Assembly: GCA_036320915.1 (NCBI GenBank) | Contig: JAXBDG010000025.1 | Span: forward strand, 124,001 to 188,000 | Length of the DNA: 64,000 bases | Direction: 5' to 3' | From: Linnemannia elongata | Taxonomy: Eukaryota; Mortierellomycota; Mortierellomycetes; Mortierellales; Mortierellaceae | Shown: piece after piece, positions 52,511-63,725 of the stretch | Layout of the letters: each line of letters begins with the position of its first letter | Numbering within the stretch: the first letter of the stretch is position 1 | Program-made: the position numbers and the translations under genes | Notes under the pieces: generated by a model | Databases searched by the model: none | Seen by the model: the letters and a program-made list of their open reading frames with translations, nothing else | Told to the model about the DNA's origin: nothing

Positions 52511-54486
52511 TCAGGCAATAACAGCACCCGCCCGCTTCTCAAAGACCCTCCTAGCCTTCTCGCAACTAGGCGACACCGCAGGAACAACACTCCCCTCAAC
52601 CTTGACCCGTTCCAGGAAGCCAATCTGTGGTCTGTGAACACACCCTGGCTTGAGAATAAAATTGTTCCACATCCACAAAGGCATGTACTTGGATACCTGG
52701 AACGCGATCCAGCCTCCGATCTCCCGCTCCATTCCCTTGGCCATGGCCTTGCTGCTGTTGTATGCGTCGATGGCAGGAGGCACGCGCTCGTCCTGATATT
52801 CCTTGAAACTCGTCTCGATCGACTCGTTGGTTTGGGAGGGGAGGGCATAGATCAGGTTTGCTAATGCAATCGCATCATGCATCGACGTCAACGCTCCTAT
52901 TAAGGTGAGGGGGAAAATATGTGGTGAGCAACAAAAACAGTATGTCATCTCTCCCCAAGTGTCAGAGTACAATAGACTGTGGTTACCTTGACCTGCAGCA
53001 GGGAGAAACTTGTGGCATGCTATGCCGGCATCAAATTAGGATAGTGATGAACATTTAGTATCCTATTGACATACTCATTTCTTTTTCTGTCCAACAAGAA
53101 TAACAAATGTCATTTACCATCTCCTAGGAGGGCAGTGCGTCCAGAGAACCATGTCTCAAAAACTTTCTCTTCGAGCGACACCTTAGAGATCAGTTCCTTG
53201 GGTGTCTGATCATACAAGTCTCCCAGAGTGAAATCTCCAGCACCGAAAGGGATAGGAAAGTCGCGGGTTAAGTCGCACATCACCTGTGCTGCATTGGGAC
53301 CCCATTCTGAGTTGTCATCGTCGCCAGTACGATCCCTTTCAGCCGTCTTGTTGGTGTATTTGTCAAGGTGTTGCACCACCATGAAGCTGATCGTGCGACT
53401 GGACGTTGTGAACAGGACCCACTTTTGTTGGTCCGCGAATGCAATGAAAAAGAATGAAGAGGTTGCTGTGTCTGTTAGAATATAGTGAGGAATATCTGCG
53501 CACCATGCGGAGAAAAATATAAACACGTACGCCGAGATCACTCCAAGACACTCACAGAGTAAGGCTGGTCCTTGCCAAGGGTGGCAGCGAAGGGCTGATC
53601 AACGTTGTTCAGCTCTGGGAACTGTGTTGCGCTCAATGGCTTGGTCTCACCCACAAGACAAGTGCAACTAAAAGGCAGAGCCGCCTCGTCCGACGCAGGC
53701 AGATTGCCCTCTCCCTTCAAACGCTTATACAATTGCTGGCGGACCGTGCTGTATGCCCCATCAGCTCCGACAAGGATATCCCCCTCGTAGACAGAGTCAT
53801 CTGTGGTATTGACAAAGACTCTGTTGTTCTTCTCAGTGAAGGTCTGGACCCGCTTGTTGAAGTGGATCTTTTGTGAGGGGATGAGGTTGAGCAAGAGATC
53901 ATAGAGCAAATGGCGAGAGAGGATGTAAGGTTGATGTCCGCCACTACAGCAAAAGAAGGAGAAAGAGAAAGAGAAAACTCTAAAGTTTAGTACTTATTTC
54001 CACCTCGTGGCTGATCGCTTCCTGGTCTGCATGTTCTTGCGAGTGGAAAGTAGAGGTGAGAACGTACAAGCCCTCGACAGCGGTGTAGTCCAGAGTGAGT
54101 ATGAGTTCCTTGGGTTCTTTCAGAACCAACGAGTAGAGGGAAGGATTAGCGAGGGAGACCAGTTTGTCAAAGATACCCAGCTGCTGGAATGCAGGGACAA
54201 GACCACACCCAACAGAAATTGCCGCCCCTATGTATTTTTTAGCACAACGGATCAAGAAACTATGTGTCAGTTTGATCATCACTGCGAAGGAAGAAAAGGG
54301 GCATATCATTGTCTGCACTAAGTACGTGTATATGTATGAAGTACCTAAGGGCTTGACGGCGGAGGCACGTTCCAGAATGACATATGGGACAGAGCACTTT
54401 TCCAGGAGCGCTCCGAGCATAATGCCGCCCAGACCAGCTCCTACAATGACTACGGTAGGTTTGACCTCTGTGAAGGTGTTTGTCAT
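52511..54486 (-). CDS. FAD-dependent monooxygenase 2 (PF01494 / UbiH-like)
   Basis: Six exons: 54486-54345, 54227-54068, 53943-53556, 53421-53118, 53019-52987 and 52896-52511; 470 aa. Motifs: GAGLGG near residue 15, VGADGAYSTVR, and LLGDG + ACHKFLPAAGQG, the last split by the intron before the 33-nt microexon. The C-terminal helical part (ALTSMHDAIALANLIYAL..., SPSCEKARRVFEKR) matches the other copies. The start at 54486 begins MTNTFTEVKPTVVIVG and is the only ATG compatible with the Rossmann strand. Substrate unknown. It lies between the two 569-bp repeats with a 28S fragment just beyond its stop. Confidence 0.9.
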
Positions 54487-55100
54487 GGTTCAGAAAAAAA
54501 AAGGAATGAGAGGTGAGAGGTGTGATGGCGGAGAAGTAGGATGGAGAAGCACGAAAGTGAGAAAGAGAGATTCAGATGAGGCGATGAGGGGAGAAGAGGT
54601 GAGGAGATGTGGACTTGTTTTGAGTGTTTGTGTTTGCTCTCGTTTCTTTGTTGTTTGATATGTTGTTGTTGATATTGATGTCAAAGGGGTGTTTTGTTGT
54701 CAACGATTGTGTCACATACATTTTGTGCGCTACTTGATAATTTTTATCTGCTCTCTTCCAATAGGGATAGGAGGCATGCATGAGGAACAAAGAAACAGCC
54801 CTACAAGACAACTCCACCTCATAGAGGAGTAATGCCTCGTCACTTCCTATCATCAGCCCTCACTTCCTCTGTGCTAGCCCATATATGTGCGAGCACCATT
54901 TCTCTGCTATCAAACCTGCGGGATGAGCCAACAAGTAAGACGTTGCCAGATTGACCATTTTAAGAACGCCTACTAAAAGAGTCGAAGAATATGCTTGGCC
55001 ATTTCTTTTTGTACTCTGTCGGTTATAGTGTACATCGCGTGGAAAGAAAGTCACTGTGTATACTTTTTCCTGCATAGCTCTCTAGTAGTAATAAGCAACC
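54487..55100. other. Monooxygenase 2 upstream region
   Basis: Pyrimidine-rich on the minus strand just before the start codon (leader). TGTTGTTG-type repeats at 54620-54700. No gene supported. Confidence 0.4.
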
Positions 55101-55669
55101 TTCTAGTAGCCAGCGTAGAGACGTGCTTAGCGTGACGCGCTGGTCCTATTGGTAATCCCTAAGCAAAGCAGCTCATATACCGAGCGCGGGAAAAAGACAG
55201 TATTGCATTTGTAGGAACGCCCTCACTTTGTGGTCGGTATCCTCCTCCTTCTGTGTCCACAGCGTGGAATAAGACACTGCCTGCACACAGCAACTTAATA
55301 CCCTAGCTGAGCCGACACCCCGTCATCACACATGTCCCAACATGCAGGAACAAAGACGTGTGAAGCACAAAAGAGCATTGCCACAATGCAGATGCGATGA
55401 CCAAAGGCTTGACATGGCCGCGGACGGAGTGCAGAGCTCCCGAAGCGCAAGCGCACGCCGATACAATCCTGAAATAGGATGTAGTCATACCCTTTACTCA
55501 TCAAAAGCATGGAGAGGTGCAATGCCCTTCGGATGAACCAAAGGCGATTAACACAGGCGCGGACGATGATGCCAAAATATCATGAAGCGAGCCTAGCGCC
55601 GGACTTGAAAAGATGTCGCGAAAAATATACGACAAGCACCATTCACCAAACCAAGGAACAATGGACATT
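55101..55669. repeat. 569-bp dispersed repeat, copy 2
   Basis: Same orientation, length and limits as 48897-49465. Flanks differ on both sides from the first base outside. It sits 230 bp left of the Tc1/mariner element. Confidence 0.85.
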
Positions 55670-55901
55670 TCTTTCTTGGGGACTTTCGTCCGGAGGCAGT
55701 GTCGAGAACCTAGGCTAGCCATCACAGAGTGATCTTTACTAGACAAGGCAGGGTAAGATATCAAGGGATGGAGACAGGTGCTGTGACACGTTTTGGTGGG
55801 ATTAGAGAGCCAAGGAGACTGGAAAAGTTGCTTATTTGCTGGTAACTTGCAGTGGTAAGTGCAACTGGTAATTAAAAATGGGTATATACATTTTAGGTGT
55901 A

Positions 55902-57049
55902 CAGTCACGTTCCAAAAAGAATTTTACAAAACAAAAAAAAAAAAACAAAAAAAAAAATCTTTCTACACCCCACTCTTCCCTTTTACATCCATCCCCCACT
56001 GATGACTCTATCCGTTGGAGAACAAGGCGAGATCGTTGGTATGTGGAAATCCGGTCGCACTCCAGCAGAGATAGCCAGGTCCGTGGGTCAAAGCCGAGCA
56101 ACCGTTGGCAATGTCATCAAGCGCTACCGCGAGAGAGGGAACTACGAGCCAAGGAAAAGCCCTGGTCGCCCGAAGAAGTTAGACGCCAGAGCTGTTCGTC
56201 AAGTTGTCTCCATTGCCAAAAGGAATCGCCGTTCCACTCTTACCGACATCACCAACCAACTTGCCGTCGAGGTCTCGAGAAGCACTGTCAGGAGAACACT
56301 TCATAGAGAGGGTATCTTTTCTCGTGTTGCCATAGTGAAGCCATTTTTGTCCATCAGACATAAACAAGCCCGATTGGTGTTTGCTACACAGTACAGACAT
56401 TGGACCGCTGACGATTGGAAGAAAGTGGTGTGGACTGACGAGTCGTCTTTTGAAATCGGAAAGACCTTCCGTAAGATCAGAGTGTGGAGGACAAAAGATG
56501 AGAAGTACCGAAACGATTGTCTCGCTCCATCTTTTAAGAGTGGACGGACGTCTGTGATGGTTTGGGGTGCTTTTGGAGGTTCATCTATGTCCAATCTGGT
56601 CACAATTCCCCCCGACAGCAAGAAGGCTGTTGACTTTGTCCATCTTATCTATGATGGCGAGTTGCTTGGCTTCATGGGTCAAGTTGCCACTGCCATTCTG
56701 TTGGAGGATTGGGAGGATGAGCATGGGCCTGTTCTGATGGAGGATGGGGCACCTATCCACACTGCCCTTGTTTCGAGGAATTGGCGTGAAGAGCAGGGGA
56801 TTGTGAAGCTAGCGTGGCCTGCTTGTTCCCCAGATCTCAATCCCATTGAAAATGTGTGGGCACAATTGAAAGATGCTGTTCAGAATCGGCGTGTTCGGCC
56901 AAGAAGTATTGAGGAGATGGTGGTAGCTTTGAACGAGGAATGGAGGGATATAAGAGTGGAGTTTCTCACACGTTTGTACTCAAGTCTCCCGGGAAGGATC
57001 CAGGCTGTTATCACCGCACAGGGAGGCCACACCAGGTGGTAAACAAATA

Positions 57050-57090
<41 letters not shown>

Positions 57091-57129
57091 CTCAAAAAAA
57101 GTTGTAAAATTCTTTTTGGAACCTGACTG
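55902..57129 (+). mobile_element. Tc1/mariner DNA transposon, complete
   Basis: 1228 bp with terminal inverted repeats CAGTCACGTTCCAAAAAG (left) and CTTTTTGGAACCTGACTG (right), extended inward to about 28 bp, one mismatch in the first eight bases. TA target duplication at 55900-55901 and 57130-57131. It contains one intact transposase gene. A long A run (about 57051-57087) lies between the stop codon and the right repeat. Confidence 0.95.
56002..57042 (+). CDS. Tc1/mariner transposase (DD34E), intact
   Basis: 346 aa, no introns. N-terminal paired-type HTH pair: VGEQGEIVGMWKSGRTPAEIARS then STLTDITNQLAVEVSRSTVRR, with a GRPKK hook (55-59). Catalytic residues: D146 in WTDESSF, D248 in MEDGAPIH and E283 in SPDLNPIENVW, spaced 34 residues apart. 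The length is normal for the family. The chosen ATG at 56002 removes a low-complexity Lys-rich extension that would start at the TIR. No stop or frameshift was seen, so with both TIRs and clean TA duplication this element may still be able to move. Confidence 0.94.
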   Translation: MTLSVGEQGEIVGMWKSGRTPAEIARSVGQSRATVGNVIKRYRERGNYEPRKSPGRPKKLDARAVRQVVSIAKRNRRSTLTDITNQLAVEVSRSTVRRTLHREGIFSRVAIVKPFLSIRHKQARLVFATQYRHWTADDWKKVVWTDESSFEIGKTFRKIRVWRTKDEKYRNDCLAPSFKSGRTSVMVWGAFGGSSMSNLVTIPPDSKKAVDFVHLIYDGELLGFMGQVATAILLEDWEDEHGPVLMEDGAPIHTALVSRNWREEQGIVKLAWPACSPDLNPIENVWAQLKDAVQNRRVRPRSIEEMVVALNEEWRDIRVEFLTRLYSSLPGRIQAVITAQGGHTRW

Positions 57130-57131
57130 TA

Positions 57132-58028
57132 CATGAGACATCCAAATGACGGCGCAACACCATTAGGATAAAAAAATTGGCGTCTCAAATAAAGAGTCCT
57201 GACTCCTCGCTCATTCTCGGAGAACCTAAGCTGAGCAAACGAGCTTGACCTTTCTAACGAGTGCGACTGAGCAGAGGATAGTGAGAGGCGAGTTTATCAA
57301 ATAATACAAAATAGAGAAAAAGGGGAGGGATGGGGTTTTTGAGGCATGTTATGCGGTTTGATGGTGAAGAACTAATCTTGTGCCGATTTAGATTGTCTGC
57401 ATCCTTGTCCGTGCGGACAATGTCAACAGTAAAAAAAGAAAAAAAGAAAAAAAAAAAAAAAAAGAAATAAAGAAAAAAAAATCCGCTGTTTTAAAGCAGA
57501 TCCACAGGCCTGTTGAAACAAAAAAACGTCTTTTATTCACACAGTCCCTGTATTGGCAAAGACGACACACCCTGTGAAAACAAAAAAAATCTTCGATTAT
57601 TTTTTTTATTCCGACAGGGTGTGCAAGTAACGTTGCACAACCGTTACTATTACATCAGACATTGACCTCTTTCACGAACAAACCCCGTGCTATACTCCTC
57701 TCCTGATCAAGAAAAAAAAAAAAAAAAAAAAAAAAAAAGCACGCCCAGGCTAGTCTGATCCGAGCTGTATTATTAAAGCGAGTGACTAGCAAAGCTTCTT
57801 CTACCGAGAAACTGTATCCACTGTTTTCTGGAACGATGCTATATCCCCACGCCATAGATGCCGCCCATTGACGCGTTCTTAGACGACCCTCGTTGTTCTT
57901 CCATTGCGGCACCGAAACTGCGTCTCATAAACGAATTGATTTGGATCAAGAATCTCATTGGAGTCAAGGGAGCAGCATCTGAAGTTGGTAACCTGCCGCA
58001 GCTACAACTCGAAAATAAAGACAGAAAC
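57132..58028. other. Intergenic DNA with poly(A) runs and a short inverted repeat
   Basis: A-runs at about 57440-57478 and 57710-57738. An inverted repeat ACACCCTGTG ... CAGGGTGTGC at 57567-57625 could form a hairpin. No gene supported; the frame from 57858 is the upstream flank of the methyltransferase. Confidence 0.4.
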
Positions 58029-58036
58029 TATAAAAC
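58029..58036 (+). promoter_or_regulatory. TATA-box-like motif upstream of the methyltransferase
   Basis: TATAAAAC lies 178 bp before the ATG at 58214, with a CT-rich leader between. Confidence 0.4.
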
Positions 58037-58086
58037 AACTCATCCCTCTCCCCTCTCCATTCCTCTCCATCTCTCTGTACCTCTCT

Positions 58087-58089
58087 CTG

Positions 58090-58157
<68 letters not shown>
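58087..58157 (+). repeat. (CT)n microsatellite followed by poly(T)
   Basis: About 18 CT units then about 29 T, in the presumed 5' leader of the methyltransferase gene. Such tracts are common in fungal core promoters. Confidence 0.9.
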
Positions 58158-58213
58158 CAACTCACCAACGCCACATCCTTTATCATTCCCAACATTTTGC
58201 TTCTTACCAAAAG

Positions 58214-59198
58214 ATGGCTTCACAGCAAAACCACTTCCACGAAGAGAACCGAGCCTCTTGGAACGAGGCCGTCGTTGCCCACAACAGTCACAAGGTTGAT
58301 CAACACCTATTCTTCCGCAATAAAGGTTCAACTCTCTTCAGGGAAGAAAAAGACCTTCTCGGCGATCTATCGGGTCTCAGAGTCTGTCACCTGCAATGCA
58401 ACGCCGGTCAGGACACTCTCAGTCTCGTCACAAAGCTCGGAGCTCAGAACCCGATCGGCGTCGACATCAGTGACAATGCCATCGACTTTGCAACCCAGCT
58501 CTCAAGAGACTCTGGTGTCGAGGCAACCTTTGTTCGTGCGGATGTGCTCGAGTTCTTTGAAACTACAAAGCCGGATCAATTCGATGTCGTCTTTGTGAGC
58601 TATGGTGCTGTCAACTGGCTGTCGAGTATCCAGGTACGCTTGGCATCATGTACACATTTCTTTTCTTTACACTCTTCCTTCTATCGTATCTCGTCGTTTC
58701 CGTATTCTTAACACCCACTTTCGTTTATAGAAATGGGCCGTCGGGGTGCATAAGATCCTGAAACCTGGAGGACGGTTCTGTATGGTCGAGTTCCACCCAA
58801 CTAGCGGCATGTTCAATCAGGACATGATTCGCGATTACCCTTACTCCAGCGATGGGGTCAACATGCGCGAGCAGGGTGGTGTCAGTGATTACGTCGCTCG
58901 CTCCTTCGCCGATTCAGCTGAAGTCCAGCCAGACCTTAAGTATACCACAGGTATCCAGGGATTCAGGAACACGAGCCCCTGCCATGAGTTCTGCTGGGGT
59001 ATCGCAGATGTTGTCGGTTCGCTGGCTGAAACAGGCCTGCATCTGAAACACCTAAAGGAGTACCCGTACTCCAACTTCTCAAAAGTATTCAGTACTATGA
59101 AGCCCGAGCTGGTCGAGGAAGGAACCCGATGGCGCTCTGAGGGTCCCATGCTGCCATTGATGTACTCCGTCTGCTTCCAGAAGCCATTGAAGGCCTAG
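58214..59198 (+). CDS. Class I SAM-dependent methyltransferase
   Basis: Two exons, 58214-58633 and 58731-59198, with a 97-nt GT-AG intron; 295 aa. Motif I is VCHLQCNAGQDTLSL (~57-71), the acidic residue of motif II is in GVDIS, motif III is RADVLEF, followed by FDVVFVSYGAVNWL and the LKPGGRF strand after the intron. The HLQCNAGQDTL form and NW-L motif match a class I methyltransferase family that is common in bacteria, with fungal members. The substrate is not predictable. AATAAA occurs 82 bp after the stop. It lies between a Tc1 element and monooxygenase 3 but shows no sign of decay. Confidence 0.92.
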
Positions 59199-59279
59199 TA
59201 CTGTAGCGGCATATACTGAAGTGATAGGCGATTAGTGTGTTCACTCTTCCCACTTTAGTTATGACAGCTTGTTACTGAC

Positions 59280-59285
59280 AATAAA
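59280..59285 (+). terminator. Polyadenylation signal of the methyltransferase
   Basis: AATAAA followed by A-rich sequence, 82 bp downstream of the stop at 59198. Confidence 0.5.
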
Positions 59286-61183
59286 AAAATTGAGATAGAG
59301 GGCGAAAGCATGGTCTATTTTTATGTATGAGGGTGAGATTACAGATGAGGGAACGAAATGTGCTGATAGTCAACTGTCAGCACCACGCCATGTGGGAGAA
59401 GATAAAAAGGGAACAAGTAAAGGAGCAGGAGAGACTCAAAATGGAATAGACGTTGTAATCAGTGGAACTGTCGCGAATCAAGGCGGGGCTGACCGGGCAG
59501 ACGGAAGGTAGACCTTTCAGTACCGGTCGGCGGATGCAAAGGCGAAGGCATGGCAAAAGCAGGGCGAAGGCAGAATAAAGGCAGGACAAGGATAGGGCAA
59601 AATGGAGCAGGAATCAAGGGAGGTTTCAAGGTGGTGACAAAGTGTTATTCGAGGGCAAGAAGACAGGACAAGGATCGGGTTCAGGGTCGTGACAAAGTGT
59701 ATTCAAGGTACTAAGTGCGGATCAAATTACGTTGGGCTATGGCTACTTATACTAGCTATGTATCTTCACTGGAGAGGGTCGCTCCCTTTGAGCTTTTCTT
59801 AGCTCCAATAAGTGAACAAATAATGAGCATTGAATCCTAATGAAGCAAGGATCGAAAGAGCCGACATCGAAGGACCAAAAAGAAACGACGCTATAAACGC
59901 TTAGTGGCTAGCCAGTTGTCCCTCCAGCAACTTTTTTTCTCTGTCCCTCCCCTGACAACTTTATTTATCTGATCCTGCCCTGACTTTTTTTTCACTGCTC
60001 CTTATCCTTGAATTTTTTCACTGCTCCATCTTTTCTGCTCTATATCCTTGACTTCTATTTTATGAACCTCTTATCGCACGGTAATTCTTTCGCCTCATGA
60101 TCTTTTTTTATCTCTCGTTTCTTCCAATCACGAGTTCACAGCTACTTGCTTTTTTTGACCCTTGATGTTGATTTTTTAGATCTCTTGATTTTCCACCTCT
60201 TTGATCTTTTGCTATCAAAGGGTGACGATTGAAGAATGCCTTTGGAGAACTGCTCTGAGCTGTAAGATGAATAACCATCGCGGAATGTTACTGAAAACAC
60301 TTGTCTGACACAATCCGGGCGCTTTGTAAATCCGTTGATTGCTTGTTTGATTCTCTTTTCACCATTTGACTGCTCTTTCCTCCTTCATATTAACAGTACG
60401 CCCATGCTCAATTTGGCTTTCATTCTTCTCTCTTAACCCCCCTCTCGTTTATTCTTCAAGTCGCTTTGACCCTCAATACTTGGATACAGTAAACTACTCC
60501 ATCATCATTCTGTTCTGTCTTCCCGTTTCCTTCATCCTATCTTCAGCATTCCCTCCGCAAACGGTAAGAACTACCATATTTTACCTATTCAAGATCTGTG
60601 ATCATCTGCGTACTTTTGGACTTCAATTGGATGCGATGAACAGGCAGGACTTAGAGAAGTGTATATGTTATTTGTATGGGTTTTTATCGTGCGAAGGACA
60701 GAAAGGAAGATGATGTGCAGAGGAACAGAAAGTAAGAGACAGGAAGGGAAGTGACGGTTGCAGACTGCGGAACAAGAATAGGGGGACAGAGGGCCTATCA
60801 GTATTAGAGTGTAGGATGAGCAGAGAACATATGTAGATGGTCTAGAATGATGGGATTGAATTGAAAACAGGAATGTAGAATGAACAAATGGGCAAAACTG
60901 CAATGAGCAAAAACAATCAAGAGTTGAGCAACTATGAGGAGCCAGTCCAGGCAGGTTAGCCGTTTCCGAGTACCCGGTCTAGGCAGGCTCTTCTTTTTTT
61001 TCGTTTTCGTGGGTGCGTCGACTCTCACTCATCCCTTTTACTTACGCACAGTTGCAAGCAATGGATTGCTTGCTGAAAACCATCAGGCATGGCGCACAAA
61101 CGCACACTCACTATTTAAACGGAGTCACTCACTCTAACCTAATCATCCTTTATTCTCCTTTCGTCAAAAAAACCCCAATCTGT
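59286..61183. other. Long intergenic region, no gene seen
   Basis: Includes two imperfect direct repeats of a GTGACAAAGTGTATTC(A)AGG unit (about 59633 and 59690), a 28S fragment at 59828-59895, and T-rich sequence to 60220. Short frames at 60366-60713 and 61013 on are unassigned; the latter overlaps monooxygenase 3 antisense. I found no RNA gene. Confidence 0.4.
59828..59895 (-). pseudogene. 28S rRNA fragment, minus strand
   Basis: On the minus strand it reads AAGCGTTTATAGCGTCG, TTTCTTTTTGGTCCTTCGAT and GTCGGCTCTTTCGATCC, the conserved 28S block also seen at 27263 and 32270. Divergence is about one base in six. Confidence 0.7.
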
Positions 61184-63220
61184 TTAAACAGAGACGGTTT
61201 CATTGCGCTGACGATACACCCCCCTCGCCTTCACAGTACTCGCCGCCTCTACAGGAGCAACCGTCCCCCTTGGCTCAACTTCCTTCAAGAACCCCATCGT
61301 CGATCTCGAAAGTGCCATCTTCTTCACAAACTGCCTCCACAAGAAATCCGGCAAGTTCTGTGCAATAAACAGAGCCACTTTACTACCAAAACTCTTGCCG
61401 GTGAGCATAGAGAGGGTTTGGCTGGCGTTGAAGGCTTCCACCGCGGCGGGGTAGCGCTCGGCCCGGTATTCGGAGAATGCAGTTTGGATTTCGGAGAGGG
61501 AGGGAGAGGACATGGCGTAGAAGAGGTTTGCGAGTGTCATTGCGTCTTGCATTGCCGTAAACGCTCCTGTTGGTTTATATGGGGAAAGAAAATGATGGGT
61601 AAGTCAGTGAGTGATCACCTTTTTAAGTCCCATTCCATTCTCTTTAAAAAAAAAGTAATAGACGACGTATACCTTGTCCTCCTGCAGGGTTCAACTTGTG
61701 GCAGGCTAAACATGTCGAAATGCAAGTACATAAAGTCAGTACCAATGCCACACTTTTCCATCTCGCATTATTTCCTTCTGCTCTCAACATAAGAAGGAAG
61801 GACATACCGTCACCCAAAAGAACAATGCGACCACCAAACCAAGTCTCAAAAATCTTCTCCTCCAACGAGACCTTGGAAATCAAATCCTTGGGCGTCCTGT
61901 CATACATATCCCCAAGAGTCCTCTTTCCATCCCCGAAATGGATCGGGAAATCGCGAGTTTTGTCCATCATGGATTGAGCAGCAATAGGCCCCCACTCGGC
62001 GTTCTCAGCATTGTTGGTCCTTCGTTCCTCCTCGGCGGATCTGCTCGTGTAGGCATCGAGCTGCTCCGCTAACATCCATGCTATGGTATTCTCTGCCGTT
62101 GGGAAAAGGGACCACTAATGGATTGATATAGAGGTGGGCAGAGATGAAAGGGCAGTCGTCAGTTCATTCATTCGTGCTTTCATAAAAGTCACACATGCTT
62201 AAATTTCTTTTTTTTTCTTCGTAGTAAAGGTGACTTACGATAAACCGCTTATCATCGCCAATAGTCGTATAAAATGGGTACAGAGGATCCTTCAACTGCG
62301 AATAAACCTCCAAATCCAAGGGCTCAGTCTGTCCCACGAGACAAGTACACCTAAACGGCAAATCCTCCTGATCCGATTCTGGCAATCGCCCTTCGTTCTT
62401 CAGTCTCTCATACAACCCCTTTCGGATACTGCTGTAGGCACCATCAGCTCCGACGAGGATGTCTCCCACAAAGGTTTCTCCGGTGGTGGTGTGGACCTCG
62501 ACTTTGTCGTTTGTCTCGAGGATGGTGTCGACTCGTTTTCCGAAGTGGATCTTGGAGGCTGGGATTTGGCTTAAAAGGAGGTCGTAAAATAGGGGGCGTG
62601 CTACAATGAAGCCTGGGTACCCCGTGCTGCGAATGATCAAGTAAGGGAATGGACGCATGTTAGAGGCTGCAAGGCGGAAAGTCGAACAATGAACAAAGTT
62701 CATGCACAAAATTTGATTGTTGCGATTAACAAAACCCAAACACTGGCGAACAGAAGAAGGAGGAAGGAGGAGAGAACATACAATTCTTCCGCCGAGCTAT
62801 AGTCAAGGGCAAGCAACTTTTCTTGGTTCTCCTTGATGAACATCGAGTAACGAACTCGCTTTCCGAGGGCAAGGTATTCCTTGTCAATGCCCATTTGTTC
62901 AAACACTGGGACCATCGATGAACCCACAGCCAACGCTGAACCTGCATATCAAAAAAGGGGAGCGAGAAAGTTAATTCGGCCTGTTTAGCATGTTACTGTC
63001 TCCTTCGGTATGAGAAACAAAGACGTAAGAGGGAGGAGGTATGCATAAGAAGTACATGCTAAGATGTATGTGTGGCTGCCTCATTACCTAGGGGCTTGAC
63101 GGTCGTGGCACGCTCGACTATGAGGTAAGGGATATCTGCCTTCTCCAGGAGTGCGCCTAGCATGACGCCTCCCAGACCTGCTCCAACAATAATGACAGTA
63201 GGTTTCAATTCTCCTGACAT
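61184..63220 (-). CDS. FAD-dependent monooxygenase 3 (PF01494 / UbiH-like)
   Basis: Six exons: 63220-63088, 62941-62782, 62626-62239, 62114-61808, 61705-61673 and 61566-61184; 467 aa. Motifs: GAGLGG near residue 15 (MSGELKPTVIIVG start), VGADGAYSSIR, and LLGDG + ACHKLNPAGGQG across the 33-nt microexon. Exon lengths 160, 388 and 33 are identical to those of the other two complete copies; intron sequences are unrelated. The neighbour on the right is a fourth copy in the same orientation, so this pair looks like a tandem duplication. Substrate unknown; the nearby methyltransferase is not obviously linked. Confidence 0.9.
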
Positions 63221-63725
63221 TGCTTTCCTCGTCCTTGTGGAATGTAAGTTGTGGAGGTGTGAGATGAAGAAAGAGAATGAGGGGAAGATGGATTCCGAAT
63301 TCGGATGAGGAGAGAGATGAAAGTGAAATGGAGGAAAGAGAGGCACCCATCAACTCCTTCTGTTAAAAGACTGAATGCTCACAACTATCTTCCAGCCGTT
63401 CTTTCTCTTTGTTTTGTGCAACGCGCACAACAAGCTAAAGATTAAATGATATGTCCCATACCCATGCAAATAACAAGACGGCGCATGTGTCTTCACCCCT
63501 TCATATGCTACAGCCCACAGAAGAACAGAGAGCATGTTATAAAAGACCAGACACCAGAACCCACTTGCACTTCTTGCTGTCACTCACACAACAGTCCCCC
63601 TATGATGCCAATTGCACGGAGCACATCATCACCGTTACTTTCCCTTTTTCACGTCCAATTGTTCTCAGGCACACATCTCTGATTGGCAGAGTTCCTATAC
63701 AATCAATCACCCATCACCTTCGCTT
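63221..63725. other. Spacer between tandem monooxygenase genes
   Basis: Upstream region of monooxygenase 3, pyrimidine-rich on the minus strand near the start, and the 3' flank of monooxygenase 4. No other gene is supported. Confidence 0.45.

Noticed and set aside
60366..60713. 115-aa plus frame as a membrane protein gene
   Set aside because: Phe/Leu/Ser-rich frame in T-rich DNA without start context or splice signals; treated as chance.
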